From an uncultured Collinsella sp. (GTDB lineage: Bacteria; Actinomycetota; Coriobacteriia; Coriobacteriales; Coriobacteriaceae): 26,440 nt of DNA. A model generated the notes under the pieces. It saw only the letters and a list, made by a program, of their open reading frames with translations, did no database searches and had not been told where the DNA came from. The DNA lies in assembly GCA_902492855.1 (NCBI GenBank), contig CABUMU010000007.1:1-26440 (forward strand). Reading direction: 5' to 3'. Positions 16,272 to 24,019 of the stretch are shown piece after piece (positions within the stretch are counted from its first letter, which is position 1; each line of letters starts with the position of its first letter). The position numbers and the translations under genes are program-made.

Positions 16272-18359
16272 ATGGCCGATCTTACTGACCGCTTCGGGAC
16301 CATGGTGTTCTCGGAGGAAGTCATGAAGGACTACCTCCCCAAGGACATTTGGAAGCGCCTTGCTGCAACCCTCGAGGGCGGTGAGCCGCTCGACCTGGAT
16401 GTGGCCAACGCCGTTGCCCATGCCATGAAGGTCTGGGCCATCTCCAAGGGCGCGACGCACTACGCGCACTGGTTCCAGCCGCTTTCGGGCATTACTTCCG
16501 AGAAGCACGACAGCTTCCTGGAGCCCAACCACGACGGCACCGCCATTACCAAGTTTACGGGCAAGAACCTCATCCAGGGCGAGCCCGATGCCTCGAGCTT
16601 CCCCAACGGCGGCCTGCGTGCTACCTTCGAGGCCCGTGGCTACACCGCTTGGGACCCCACTAGCCCCGCCTTCATTAAGGACGATGTCCTGTGCATCCCC
16701 ACGGCTTTCTGCTCCTACACGGGCGAGGCCCTGGACAAGAAGACCCCGCTGCTGCGTTCCATGACCGCGCTCTCGCGTGAGTCCAAGCGCGTTCTGGCGC
16801 TGTTTGGCAAGACCCCCAAGAAGGTTGTTCCTTCCGTGGGCGACGAGCAGGAGTACTTCCTGATCAAGAAGGACGCCTACCGCAAGCGCAAGGACCTGGT
16901 CATCACCGGCCGCACCCTCTTTGGTGCTGCTCCCTGCAAGGGCCAGGAGCTCGAGGAGCACTACTTTGGCGCTATCCGCCCCACCGTCTCGGCCTATATG
17001 AAGGATCTGGACGACGAGCTGTGGGCGCTCGGCATTCCCGCCAAGACCAAGCACAACGAGGTCGCCCCCTGCCAGCATGAGCTCGCACCGGTCTACGGTG
17101 AGGTCAACGAGGCCATCGACCAGAATCTGGTCATGATGGAGAAGATGAAGCTCATTGCCTCCCGTCACGACCTGGTCTGCCTGCTGCACGAGAAGCCCTT
17201 CGAGGGCATCAACGGTTCGGGCAAGCACAACAACTGGTCGCTCGGCACCGAGTCCGAGAACCTGCTCGACCCGGGCGACACCCCGCTCGACAACCTGCAG
17301 TTCATCGTCTTCCTCACCGCGGTGATCGAGGCCGTCGATAACTATCAGGAGCTCCTGCGCGCCTCCGTTGCCTCGGCCGGCAACGATCATCGTCTGGGCG
17401 CCAACGAGGCTCCTCCGGCGATTATGTCCATCTTCCTGGGCGACCAACTTACCGAGGTCGTCGAGAAGATTATCGATGGCAAGGCTTCCGTCCATGCCAC
17501 GCGTGGCGTGCTCGACCTGGGCGCCGATACCCTGCCCAAGCTGATGCAGGACAACACCGACCGCAACCGTACCTCCCCGTTCGCCTTCACCGGCAATAAG
17601 TTCGAGTTTCGTGCCTGCGGCTCCGAGCAGAACGTCTCCGACTCCAACCTGGTGCTCGATGCCGCCGTGGCCAAGTCGCTCAAGTCCTTCGCCGACGCGC
17701 TTGAGGGTACGCCCGAGGATGAGTTCCAGGACGCTGCGCTCGAGTACTGCAAGAAGGTCCTGACCGACCACCAGCGCATCCTGTTCTCCGGTGACGGCTA
17801 CTCCGACGAGTGGCCCGTTGAGGCCGAGAAGCGTGGTCTTGCCAACAACAAGACCACGGCCGACGCCCTGCCCGCCTTTGTTTCCGATAAGGCCATCGCG
17901 CTCTTTGAGGAGACGGGTGTCCTGACCAAGGCCGAGGCCCAGTGCCGCTACGACTGCAAGCTCGAGAAGTACAACAAGCTTATGAACATCGAGGCTACCA
18001 CGATGGTTCGCGAGGCGCGTCGTACCTATCGCCCGGTCATTACCGCCTATGCCACCAAGGTCGCTAAGGGCCTTGAGACTATTCGTGCTGCCGGTGCTGA
18101 GGCCGCCATGCAGTGCGAGCAGAACACGCTCAACAAGCTCTGCAACGGCATCACCACCATCAACGACTCCATCAAGGCGCTTGACGCCGTGCATCAGAAG
18201 GCTGAGGCCCTCGATGGCCAGGAGCAGGCCAATGTGTATGCACACGAGGTCGTTCCCGCTATGGACACGCTGCGCGCCGCCGTGGATGCCATGGAGGAGA
18301 TCGTGGCCGCCGACTACTGGCCGGTTCCGACCTACGACGACATCCTGTTCTACGTGTAG
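16272..18359 (+). CDS. glnA: Glutamine synthetase type III
   Basis: This ATP-dependent glutamine synthetase (glutamate plus ammonia to glutamine) is the central ammonium-assimilation enzyme. At 695 residues it matches the large type III (GlnN) family rather than the roughly 450-residue type I. Diagnostic segments are ATHYAHWFQPLSGITSEKHD (61-80), GDEQEYFLI, the substrate-site KTKHNEVAPCQHELAPVY (from about 258) and NGSGKHNNWSLGTE (about 314-327). The open frame extends upstream to 16209, but ATG 16272 has AAGGGAG (16259-16265) and gives the normal start MADLTDRFG. Codon use is highly biased to C/G third positions, as expected for a strongly expressed gene. The 426-base leader with several palindromes suggests regulation. 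A terminator follows. Confidence 0.96.
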   Translation: MADLTDRFGTMVFSEEVMKDYLPKDIWKRLAATLEGGEPLDLDVANAVAHAMKVWAISKGATHYAHWFQPLSGITSEKHDSFLEPNHDGTAITKFTGKNLIQGEPDASSFPNGGLRATFEARGYTAWDPTSPAFIKDDVLCIPTAFCSYTGEALDKKTPLLRSMTALSRESKRVLALFGKTPKKVVPSVGDEQEYFLIKKDAYRKRKDLVITGRTLFGAAPCKGQELEEHYFGAIRPTVSAYMKDLDDELWALGIPAKTKHNEVAPCQHELAPVYGEVNEAIDQNLVMMEKMKLIASRHDLVCLLHEKPFEGINGSGKHNNWSLGTESENLLDPGDTPLDNLQFIVFLTAVIEAVDNYQELLRASVASAGNDHRLGANEAPPAIMSIFLGDQLTEVVEKIIDGKASVHATRGVLDLGADTLPKLMQDNTDRNRTSPFAFTGNKFEFRACGSEQNVSDSNLVLDAAVAKSLKSFADALEGTPEDEFQDAALEYCKKVLTDHQRILFSGDGYSDEWPVEAEKRGLANNKTTADALPAFVSDKAIALFEETGVLTKAEAQCRYDCKLEKYNKLMNIEATTMVREARRTYRPVITAYATKVAKGLETIRAAGAEAAMQCEQNTLNKLCNGITTINDSIKALDAVHQKAEALDGQEQANVYAHEVVPAMDTLRAAVDAMEEIVAADYWPVPTYDDILFYV

Positions 18360-18390
18360 GGCGTAACTGACATATCGTCACAGTATTGAG

Positions 18391-18425
18391 CCGGGGTCCG
18401 CATCATGTGGGCCCCGGTTTTTGTT
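18391..18425 (+). terminator. Rho-independent terminator of glnA
   Basis: A 9-bp GC-rich stem (18391-18399 with 18409-18417, one G-T pair) is followed by TTTTTGTTT. It is typical in form and well placed 32 bases after the stop. Confidence 0.9.
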
Positions 18426-18482
18426 TGCGAAGGACGCTTTGAAGCCCGTTTTGCCGCCGATTTGCCTAGGTATAAAGGGCTA

Positions 18483-18699
18483 TGGGCAAAAAACGTCAAA
18501 TATGAGTACTGTCACAAGTCCTGTAACATTATTAATTTGCAAAATATGTAGTGTTACGCAACATATGTCCAAGTACTTAGCCGATAAACGTCTGCAATTT
18601 TTCCGCCGTAGGACACCTGACGTCTAAATCGATTTCTGAAGGCATGAAATCGCTGTTACTAAATCGGTAACAGTACTCATATTTGCCATTTTTTGCCCA
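18483..18699. repeat. 217-bp element bounded by near-perfect 30-bp inverted repeats
   Basis: The left end (18483-18512) and right end (18670-18699) are inverted copies differing only in a three-base block in the middle; both contain CAAATATGAGTACTGT. Inside lies a perfect hairpin CTGTTAC/GTAACAG and a degenerate copy of the TGTAACA palindrome seen at 18981-19120 (CCTGTAACAT 18520-18529, GTGTTAC 18551-18557). No open frame of note is inside. It looks like a miniature inverted-repeat element in the glnA-tRNA gap. Confidence 0.7.
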
Positions 18700-18713
18700 T
18701 GGTCCATCGGAAG

Positions 18714-18753
18714 ATGCCGGGATCCGCACCCTGCCGGGTCCGAATCCCGGCAT
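18714..18753. repeat. Perfect 10-bp GC-rich hairpin with nested stem
   Basis: ATGCCGGGAT (18714-18723) pairs with ATCCCGGCAT (18744-18753). Within it, ACCC pairs with GGGT around a four-base loop. It lies between the inverted-repeat element and the tRNA terminator, and no T-run follows on either strand. Role unknown. Confidence 0.6.
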
Positions 18754-18759
18754 ATCGGT

Positions 18760-18794
18760 AGCAAAAAGCCCGCTACCGAATTGGTAACGGGCTT
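18760..18794 (-). terminator. Terminator of tRNA-Glu transcript
   Basis: On the minus strand an 11-bp stem (AGCCCGTTACC with GGTAGCGGGCT, one G-T pair, located about 18794-18765) is followed by a run of five T residues. It lies just downstream of the tRNA CCA end. Confidence 0.85.
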
Positions 18795-18805
18795 CACATT
18801 TCAAA

Positions 18806-18882
18806 TGGTGCCCCCAGCGGGATTCGAACCCGCGATATCCACCTTGAAAGGGTGGCGTCCTTGGCCGCTAGACGATGGGGAC
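18806..18882 (-). tRNA. tRNA-Glu (anticodon UUC)
   Basis: On the minus strand the sequence folds as a complete cloverleaf. The acceptor GTCCCCA pairs with TGGGGGC, and there is an A discriminator. The anticodon stem is CCACC/GGTGG around loop CTTTCAA, which gives anticodon TTC for glutamate. The T-arm contains GGTTCGAATCC. The CCA end is encoded (18808-18806). A TATACT -10 element lies just upstream and a terminator just downstream. Confidence 0.96.
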
Positions 18883-18892
18883 AGCGGGAAAG

Positions 18893-18898
18893 AGTATA
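18893..18898 (-). promoter_or_regulatory. -10 element (TATACT) of tRNA-Glu promoter
   Basis: TATACT on the minus strand lies about 10 bases before the mature tRNA 5' end. The -35 region at a proper distance is poor (GTGAAC, 16-base spacing), so only the -10 is called. Confidence 0.55.
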
Positions 18899-18980
18899 GC
18901 AGACTTTTTTAGCCGTTCACATATCGTTGGCAAACTGAAAAACCACCACATAGGAGCTGGCTCTCTATCCCGATCATCAA

Positions 18981-19120
18981 ACATCTCAACCTGTAACATC
19001 TGGGCTGATAAATCGGCTCTATGTGTTACAGATCGAGACAAAAGGCAGGCGTCGGGACGAACATCTCATTCTGTAACAGTAAGACGACTTTTAACGGTCT
19101 AGATGTTACAGATTGAGACA
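18981..19120. repeat. Two 60-bp imperfect palindromes in tandem with an exact 80-bp period
   Basis: Unit 1 is 18981-19040 and unit 2 is 19061-19120. Each begins ACATCTCA followed by CTGTAACA and ends with TTACAGAT, then GAGACA, so the roughly 18-base arms are complementary within a unit and nearly identical between units. The loops (about 21-25 bases) and the 20-base spacers have diverged. No gene is present. The pattern resembles paired palindromic (REPIN-like or MITE-like) repeats or duplicated operators. Confidence 0.8.
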
Positions 19121-19138
19121 AACCGCTGGGACGGGTCA

Positions 19139-19176
19139 AAACCACCACAAAGGTGCCTGTCCCCTTTGTGGTGGTT
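19139..19176. repeat. Perfect 14-bp hairpin after murT-gatD (REP-like, possible terminator)
   Basis: AACCACCACAAAGG pairs with CCTTTGTGGTGGTT around a loop containing TGCCTGTCC. The arm start AACCACCACA occurs again as a single half-copy at 18941-18950, on the other side of the tandem palindromes. On the minus strand the stem is followed by a short T-run (TTTT), so it may also terminate the murT-gatD transcript. The loop motif GGGACAGGCACC recalls palindromes associated with REP-type transposases; that link is from memory and not tested. Confidence 0.65.
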
Positions 19177-19182
19177 GGGGCG

Positions 19183-21354
19183 TTAGGGGAGGAGCTTCAT
19201 GGCGGCGTCGTGGGCGGCGCGCTCGCAGGTGTCGTCGAGGGGCTTGAGCGGCAGCAGGGCTGTGGCCTGCGCATCGCCGCGCCGCTCGAGGGCGTGCGCG
19301 ATCAGCCAGTCAGCGAGTTCGGGGTTCTTGGGCAGCGCCGGGCCATGCAGGTACGTGCCGATGACACCCTTGTAGATGATGCCCTCAAAGCCATCGTCGC
19401 CGTTGTTGCCGGTGCCCGCGACGACGGACGTTCCGAGCGGCGTTGCCTCCGCGTCGAGCAGGGTGCGACCCCCATGGTTCTCGAATCCCACAAAGGGCTC
19501 AGGTGCCAGATCGGTTTTGACGGCTACGTTGCCGATCAGGCGATCGGAGCCACGTACGGTTTCGGCGGCAATGACGCCCAGGCCCTCAATGCGATCGTCG
19601 CCCATGTAGTACGAACGGCCGAGCAGCTGATAGCTGCCACAGATGGCAAGCAGTGTGCCGCCGTCCTCAACATAGGCCGCGACCTTGTCTTTTTGAGCGA
19701 GCAATTCATGTGCCACAGCCAGCTGATCGCGGTCGGAGCCACCGCCCATCATGACGATATCGGCATCGGTGAGATCGAGTGACTCGCCCATACGGACCTC
19801 GTCCACGCGCACGGGAATGCCACGCCAGGCGCAGCGGCGCTCGAGGGCGATGACGTTGCCGCCGTCGCCGTAGAGGTTAAGGGCATCGGGATACAGGTAG
19901 ACGATGCGCAGCGGGTGCGAAAGCTCGACTGGCGCGATGCCGACAGGAAGAGCGCTGCCGTCGGCACGGGTTACGGCGCGCCCGGCAACAGCGTCGGCGG
20001 TGGCGCCTTTCAGCCCGTCGAGCTCCTTGACCAGCGGCGGGAAGGCCGTGTAGTTGGCGACGGCGTAGAAGGTGTCATCGGCGGCCTCGTCTGCCACGGC
20101 GCCAATTGCCTGCGCGACGTCCGAGATAATCGCGGCATCGATGCCGGCGTACTTGAGGCGCACCTGCATGTCGTGCGCGCGCGTGCCTCCGGCAAAGGCG
20201 ACAAGACCCGGCGTGTCGGCGATGCGCTCAAAGTCGACGTCGTAGATCCACGATACATCGTGTCCGTCGGCGTCATTGTCGTTAAGGAAGAAAGCGCAGA
20301 GTCTGCCGCCTGCCGTCTTGATGGACTGGATTTGTCGATCGAAGCCTACGGGATTCTTAGCCAGGTTGGCCTCGACGGTGCGGCCGGCGATATCCCAGCG
20401 CCCCATACGTCCGCCGGCGGGGACGTAGGCATCGAGCGTAGGCTGTAGAAGCGCCGTATCCACGCCCAACTCGTGCGCAGCAAAGAAGGCGGCGGCAACG
20501 TTGTAGACCATGTACAGGCCGTTGTAGCGTGTGGCGATGTGTGCGGCAGCCGCGTCGGGCGCAGATCCAAAGACCAGGTCAAAGTCGTCGCAGCCGAGCT
20601 CCACGCCCGTCACGCGACGGACAAGCACAGGGCGGGCCCAGCCGCACGAGGGGCAATGGTAGGCGCCGAGCTGGCCGTATTGCACGTAGTCATACTCCAG
20701 CGGCGCGTTGCACTGTGAGCAAAAGCGCGAATCGCTAATACGGTCGGACTCGGTGTTGGTGGCGCCGTCGATGCCAAAGGCAATACTCGCGTTGGGAACG
20801 CGCGCGGCAATCGAGGCGCACAGCGGGTCGTCGGCGTTGTAGATAAGCGTTGTTGTCGGCGAGAGCTCCAACGCATGGGCGATGACCTCCTGGGTGTGAT
20901 CGATCTCGCCATAGCGATCCAGCTGGTCGCGGAACAGGTTGAGCAGCACGAAGTACGTCGGCTTGAGCTTGGGCAGGACGCGTACGGTGTAAAGCTCATC
21001 GCACTCAAAAACGCCCACGCGCTTGCCGCCACCGGCTCGCTTGAGGCCGCTGCGCGCTTCGAGCAGTGCGCCCACCACGCCCGGCTCCATGTTGTTGCCG
21101 GCGCGGTTGCATACCACGGTGGCGCCGCTGGCGGCAACGGCGTCGGCGATGAGGTTGGAGGTGGTGGTCTTGCCATTAGTACCCGTAATCACCACGCTGC
21201 GGTCGACAAGGCCAGCGAGGTCGCTCAGCAACTCGGGATCGATCTTCATGGCGATGCGGCCGGGGAGTACGCCGCCCTGGCGTTTGAGAACAGAGCGCAG
21301 TCCCCAGCGAGCGATATCGCTCGAGGTGCAGGCAAGAGATGAGCGGAGATTCAT
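19183..21354 (-). CDS. murT-gatD: MurT-GatD fusion: lipid II isoglutaminyl synthase, ligase plus glutamine amidotransferase
   Basis: This 723-residue protein joins two subunits that are separate in the characterised S. aureus enzyme. Residues about 35-460 are MurT-like. They contain a Mur ligase P-loop GTNGKTT (58-64), an inserted zinc ribbon with Cys212, 215, 234 and 237, and a DUF1727 C-terminal region with FLNDNDADGHDVSW (356-369). After a short linker, residues 483-723 are GatD-like. They begin IVYLYPDALNLYGDGGN and carry the class I amidotransferase nucleophile in LLAICGSYQLLG (Cys572) and the catalytic histidine in GTYLHGP (His670). The complex amidates the alpha-carboxyl of D-glutamate in lipid II, using glutamine as ammonia source, in the cytoplasm at the membrane. 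The reading frame is continuous across the junction. ATG 21354 has AGGA eight bases upstream. Two unknown coupled genes lie upstream on the same strand. Confidence 0.93.
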   Translation of the reverse strand: MNLRSSLACTSSDIARWGLRSVLKRQGGVLPGRIAMKIDPELLSDLAGLVDRSVVITGTNGKTTTSNLIADAVAASGATVVCNRAGNNMEPGVVGALLEARSGLKRAGGGKRVGVFECDELYTVRVLPKLKPTYFVLLNLFRDQLDRYGEIDHTQEVIAHALELSPTTTLIYNADDPLCASIAARVPNASIAFGIDGATNTESDRISDSRFCSQCNAPLEYDYVQYGQLGAYHCPSCGWARPVLVRRVTGVELGCDDFDLVFGSAPDAAAAHIATRYNGLYMVYNVAAAFFAAHELGVDTALLQPTLDAYVPAGGRMGRWDIAGRTVEANLAKNPVGFDRQIQSIKTAGGRLCAFFLNDNDADGHDVSWIYDVDFERIADTPGLVAFAGGTRAHDMQVRLKYAGIDAAIISDVAQAIGAVADEAADDTFYAVANYTAFPPLVKELDGLKGATADAVAGRAVTRADGSALPVGIAPVELSHPLRIVYLYPDALNLYGDGGNVIALERRCAWRGIPVRVDEVRMGESLDLTDADIVMMGGGSDRDQLAVAHELLAQKDKVAAYVEDGGTLLAICGSYQLLGRSYYMGDDRIEGLGVIAAETVRGSDRLIGNVAVKTDLAPEPFVGFENHGGRTLLDAEATPLGTSVVAGTGNNGDDGFEGIIYKGVIGTYLHGPALPKNPELADWLIAHALERRGDAQATALLPLKPLDDTCERAAHDAAMKLLP

Positions 21355-21399
21355 GAAACCGTTCCTAACGTAAACGACATGGTCGGGTCGAGTGCGTCA

Positions 21400-22443
21400 C
21401 TAAAATCCGTAGCGGCGCGCAAATTCCTGGGCAAGCTGCGATACATCTTCGCAGGCGTTGGCCCAGGGGGCAAAGTCGGGGGTGTCCGAGATAATGCCGT
21501 CGGCTTCCCAAACCGCCTGGTGCGAGAGGTCCCAGGGGTCGCGCGGCTCGGGTCGGCAGGGAAGGTACGGTGTCTGGTACATGGGATTCAGCAAGAAGAA
21601 TGCGCCGCCCTCGCAGCGGTTAGCGAACTCACGCAGCGCACGCACCGCCGGACGCATCTTGTTCGTTTTGAACAAGAGGATTGTGCGGGCGAGCAGATAC
21701 CAAGGAGAGTTCTCGAGCGCGTCAGCCCCGATCTCTTCCTCGAGCTGGTGGGCCAGGGCAAAAAAGCCGTCCTCGTCTTCCAAGCGAGCGAGGGCGAGTA
21801 ACACGGTGCCTGCCGCTCGGGTGGGATAGCCTTCCGCCTTAAGAACACGGCGGGCGTAGTTGGCAGCAGCGCGGTAGCGGGCGCTCGCCATGCACAGCTG
21901 CGAGATGGCCTCGAGCGTGTGAAGCCACCCGATAAGAGCCGGCTCGCTCACGGTAAGGTCTGCTGCGGTGACACCGTCGGCCAAAACATTATTGGCCCAG
22001 TAGTGTGGGGCCTCCATATCGAACCCGGGCACGCTTTGCTGCAGGTAATCGGTCGTGGTCGCCTCGAGCTTCATCAGGTCGCCCAGACAGGCGTCAACGG
22101 GCGTGTCCGCCAAAATGATGGCGAGCAGCTGGGCATCGAGGACATACGCATCGATGCGGACAATCTTGAGCAGCTCATCGCGCATGTCGTCGAACAGACG
22201 ATTGCGCGTCTGCTCGAACTCCTCGTCGCTGCCCATATCCTCGATGCGATGGAGCTCGTCGAGCAGGTGGCGATGAACACCGGCGTAGGACAGCAGTGCC
22301 TGAGCATGCTCGGTCTGCGCATACTTATGAGGGTTGACGCTCACGTCGTTATGGACAAGCTCGCGTGCTGCATCGGTGAGTTCGGGGTGCGACGCCAGAT
22401 AGGTGCGCTCCAGGTAGGCGGGGATGTAGACGCTCGGATCCAT
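21400..22443 (-). CDS. Hypothetical helical-repeat (TPR/ST7-like) protein
   Basis: I do not recognise a firm family for this 347-residue protein. It is acidic and soluble, rich in helices, with repeat-like segments such as RYRAAANYARRVLKAEGYPTRAAGT and FFALAHQLEEEIG. The C-terminal end contains YQTPYLPCRPEPRDPWD and then AVWEADGIISDTPDFAPWA, a distinctive conserved-looking block. No catalytic motif, signal peptide or membrane helix is seen. Its ATG overlaps the stop of the preceding gene as TAATG, so the two proteins are probably made in equal amounts and may interact. murT-gatD follows after 45 bases on the same strand. The two genes together may be a scaffold or adaptor pair; this is inference. 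Confidence 0.75.
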   Translation of the reverse strand: MDPSVYIPAYLERTYLASHPELTDAARELVHNDVSVNPHKYAQTEHAQALLSYAGVHRHLLDELHRIEDMGSDEEFEQTRNRLFDDMRDELLKIVRIDAYVLDAQLLAIILADTPVDACLGDLMKLEATTTDYLQQSVPGFDMEAPHYWANNVLADGVTAADLTVSEPALIGWLHTLEAISQLCMASARYRAAANYARRVLKAEGYPTRAAGTVLLALARLEDEDGFFALAHQLEEEIGADALENSPWYLLARTILLFKTNKMRPAVRALREFANRCEGGAFFLLNPMYQTPYLPCRPEPRDPWDLSHQAVWEADGIISDTPDFAPWANACEDVSQLAQEFARRYGF

Positions 22444-23519
22444 TAGAGGTCTCCTCCCTTAAATGGAAGCCCCTGCTCGGCTGCGCGCAGGATGCGCTCA
22501 TCGATTTGGGAACGCACGATATCGTTGGTAGCGACCCAGGCGGCGAAGCTGGCGTTGTCGGGGGCGCCCAGGCCCTCCTGCAGTACCGGCGTCGCCTCGG
22601 ACAGCGCAAGGACGAGCTCGTCGGTGGAGCCCACACCCACGTTGACGCGGGCATAGACGCCATCGGGAAACTCGGTTTGGAAGTAGAGCGCCTCGGCCGC
22701 GTGCGGGCACGAGCGTGCGAGGATGCGCAAATAGTGCTCGGCGCCCTCGTAGTCCAGCTCGCGCCAGGCAGCGCTCATCAGCGCGATGAGCGTCCATGGG
22801 TCCAAGTCGCGCTCCGCGTCCTTGGGACGACGGCGCAGCGGCGTGTTGGCGAGATAGGGGACGGAGTGGGCAGAGCGAAATCGCTTGAGCTCCTCGGCGG
22901 GGTATTCGAGCTTTGCCATAGCGAGCATCGCGGTGTGGCGGACACCAGCGGGGTCGTTGGGCGCAAAGTCCAAGCTGCGATTCGCGGCTTCGAGCGACAT
23001 GCGGTAGCGTCCGCTAATGAGCGCGCGCGATGCCAAGGCGGCAAGCCAGCGCAGGTAGGGGCGGCGCATAAGGTCGCCTGCGGCCTCACGCTCGTAGGGG
23101 TCCTGCGCCGAGGCGGTCTTGAGCGCCAGATCGTGCTCCACCTCGTCGCACTTGGACACCAGATACTGCACGTATTCCTCGTTGGAGCCGGCGGTGAGGG
23201 CGGTCAGCATGCGCTGAGCGTCCCAGTTGGTCGGGTCGAGCGCGGCTGCCTCGCGGAGCATGTTCTCGGCAGCTGCCTCTTCTTGCTCTGCCTGGGTATC
23301 GTCAGGGATAAAGGGAATGCGGTAGTCGACAGCCTCGACCACCTTGGCAATGAGGTGCCCGGCGCGGTCGCGGTCGTGCACGATGAGCGGTGCGGGGTTG
23401 CGGGTGAATTGTTCCATCAGACGCTCTACGGCGGCACCGTCGGTGAGCGGGATATTGTCGCGGCGCAAGGCCTCAAGAACGAGGCGATGGCAATCCTCTT
23501 GAATGGGATCGAATGCCAT
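22443..23519 (-). CDS. Tetratricopeptide-like protein of unknown function
   Basis: This 358-residue protein has TPR-like helical repeats. The clearest part is RPYLRWLAALASRALISGRY followed by RMSLEAANRSLDFAPNDPAGVR, the pattern of the final repeats in ST7-type TPR proteins. An N-terminal region (FTRNPAPLIVHDRDRAGHLI) precedes it. No enzyme motif, signal peptide or membrane segment is visible. ATG 23519 is chosen over the open extension to 23549 because AAAGGAGG (23530-23523) lies four bases upstream. Its stop overlaps the start of the next gene (TAATG). It seems to head a minus-strand set of three genes ending with murT-gatD. The function is unknown, and protein-protein interaction is the only role the fold suggests. 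Confidence 0.78.
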   Translation of the reverse strand: MAFDPIQEDCHRLVLEALRRDNIPLTDGAAVERLMEQFTRNPAPLIVHDRDRAGHLIAKVVEAVDYRIPFIPDDTQAEQEEAAAENMLREAAALDPTNWDAQRMLTALTAGSNEEYVQYLVSKCDEVEHDLALKTASAQDPYEREAAGDLMRRPYLRWLAALASRALISGRYRMSLEAANRSLDFAPNDPAGVRHTAMLAMAKLEYPAEELKRFRSAHSVPYLANTPLRRRPKDAERDLDPWTLIALMSAAWRELDYEGAEHYLRILARSCPHAAEALYFQTEFPDGVYARVNVGVGSTDELVLALSEATPVLQEGLGAPDNASFAAWVATNDIVRSQIDERILRAAEQGLPFKGGDL

Positions 23520-24019
23520 GGGGCCTCCTTTGCTGCGGTTAGGGTTCAAATGTTTCTATATAAGGTTCTAGTTTACCCGCATGTGGCACACCGGGGGTGC
23601 CGCACTTGGACTTGCACCTTTGCACCACGAAGACGGATGTCGCACAAATGTCGGCACCTTGGACGACCGAGTGGTATCACGGTGCCGCAAACGGTCGATT
23701 TTTGGCGGCGAACGGTGCATATTTTGGAGGGGCACGGTCCTGCCCGGGATATGTAGTCAACCTTGATAAAACGTTTGCCCAGCTTGGGAGTATGAATGCC
23801 GCACAAGGGTCTTCAGGGATAGAAAAAACGTTTCATCATTGGCGGCTTTAGGTGAATAACTGACCAACCAGAACGGTAAAATAGTGTTTGTCTGAGCGTT
23901 GAGACGTTTAGACATCGCGCATTGTCATCGCCGGCAACGCGCAAAGCGGTCCTAACGGAGCCAATTGGGTGCTCCGTTATATACGCAAGTCTAAGAGGGG
24001 CTTGTTTAGGAGGCACAGT
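23520..24019. other. 500-bp divergent intergenic region, no supported gene
   Basis: Short open frames here do not look like proteins. Visible signals are two AAACGTTT palindromes (23769-23776 and 23825-23832), a TAAAAT that could be a -10 (23876-23881) without a good -35, and a 9-bp perfect hairpin TAACGGAGC/GCTCCGTTA (23953-23979) in the leader of the alcohol dehydrogenase gene. A CGGCACC/GGTGCCG inverted repeat lies near 23653-23687. These are candidate control sites for the fermentative genes downstream. Confidence 0.4.

Noticed and set aside
16221..18245. 674-codon open frame on the minus strand
   Set aside because: It is the antisense of type III glutamine synthetase; composition is typical of a shadow frame.
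18981..19120. CRISPR array
   Set aside because: Only two units, each an extended palindrome with diverged loop; the spacing and repeat form do not match CRISPR, and no cas gene is present.
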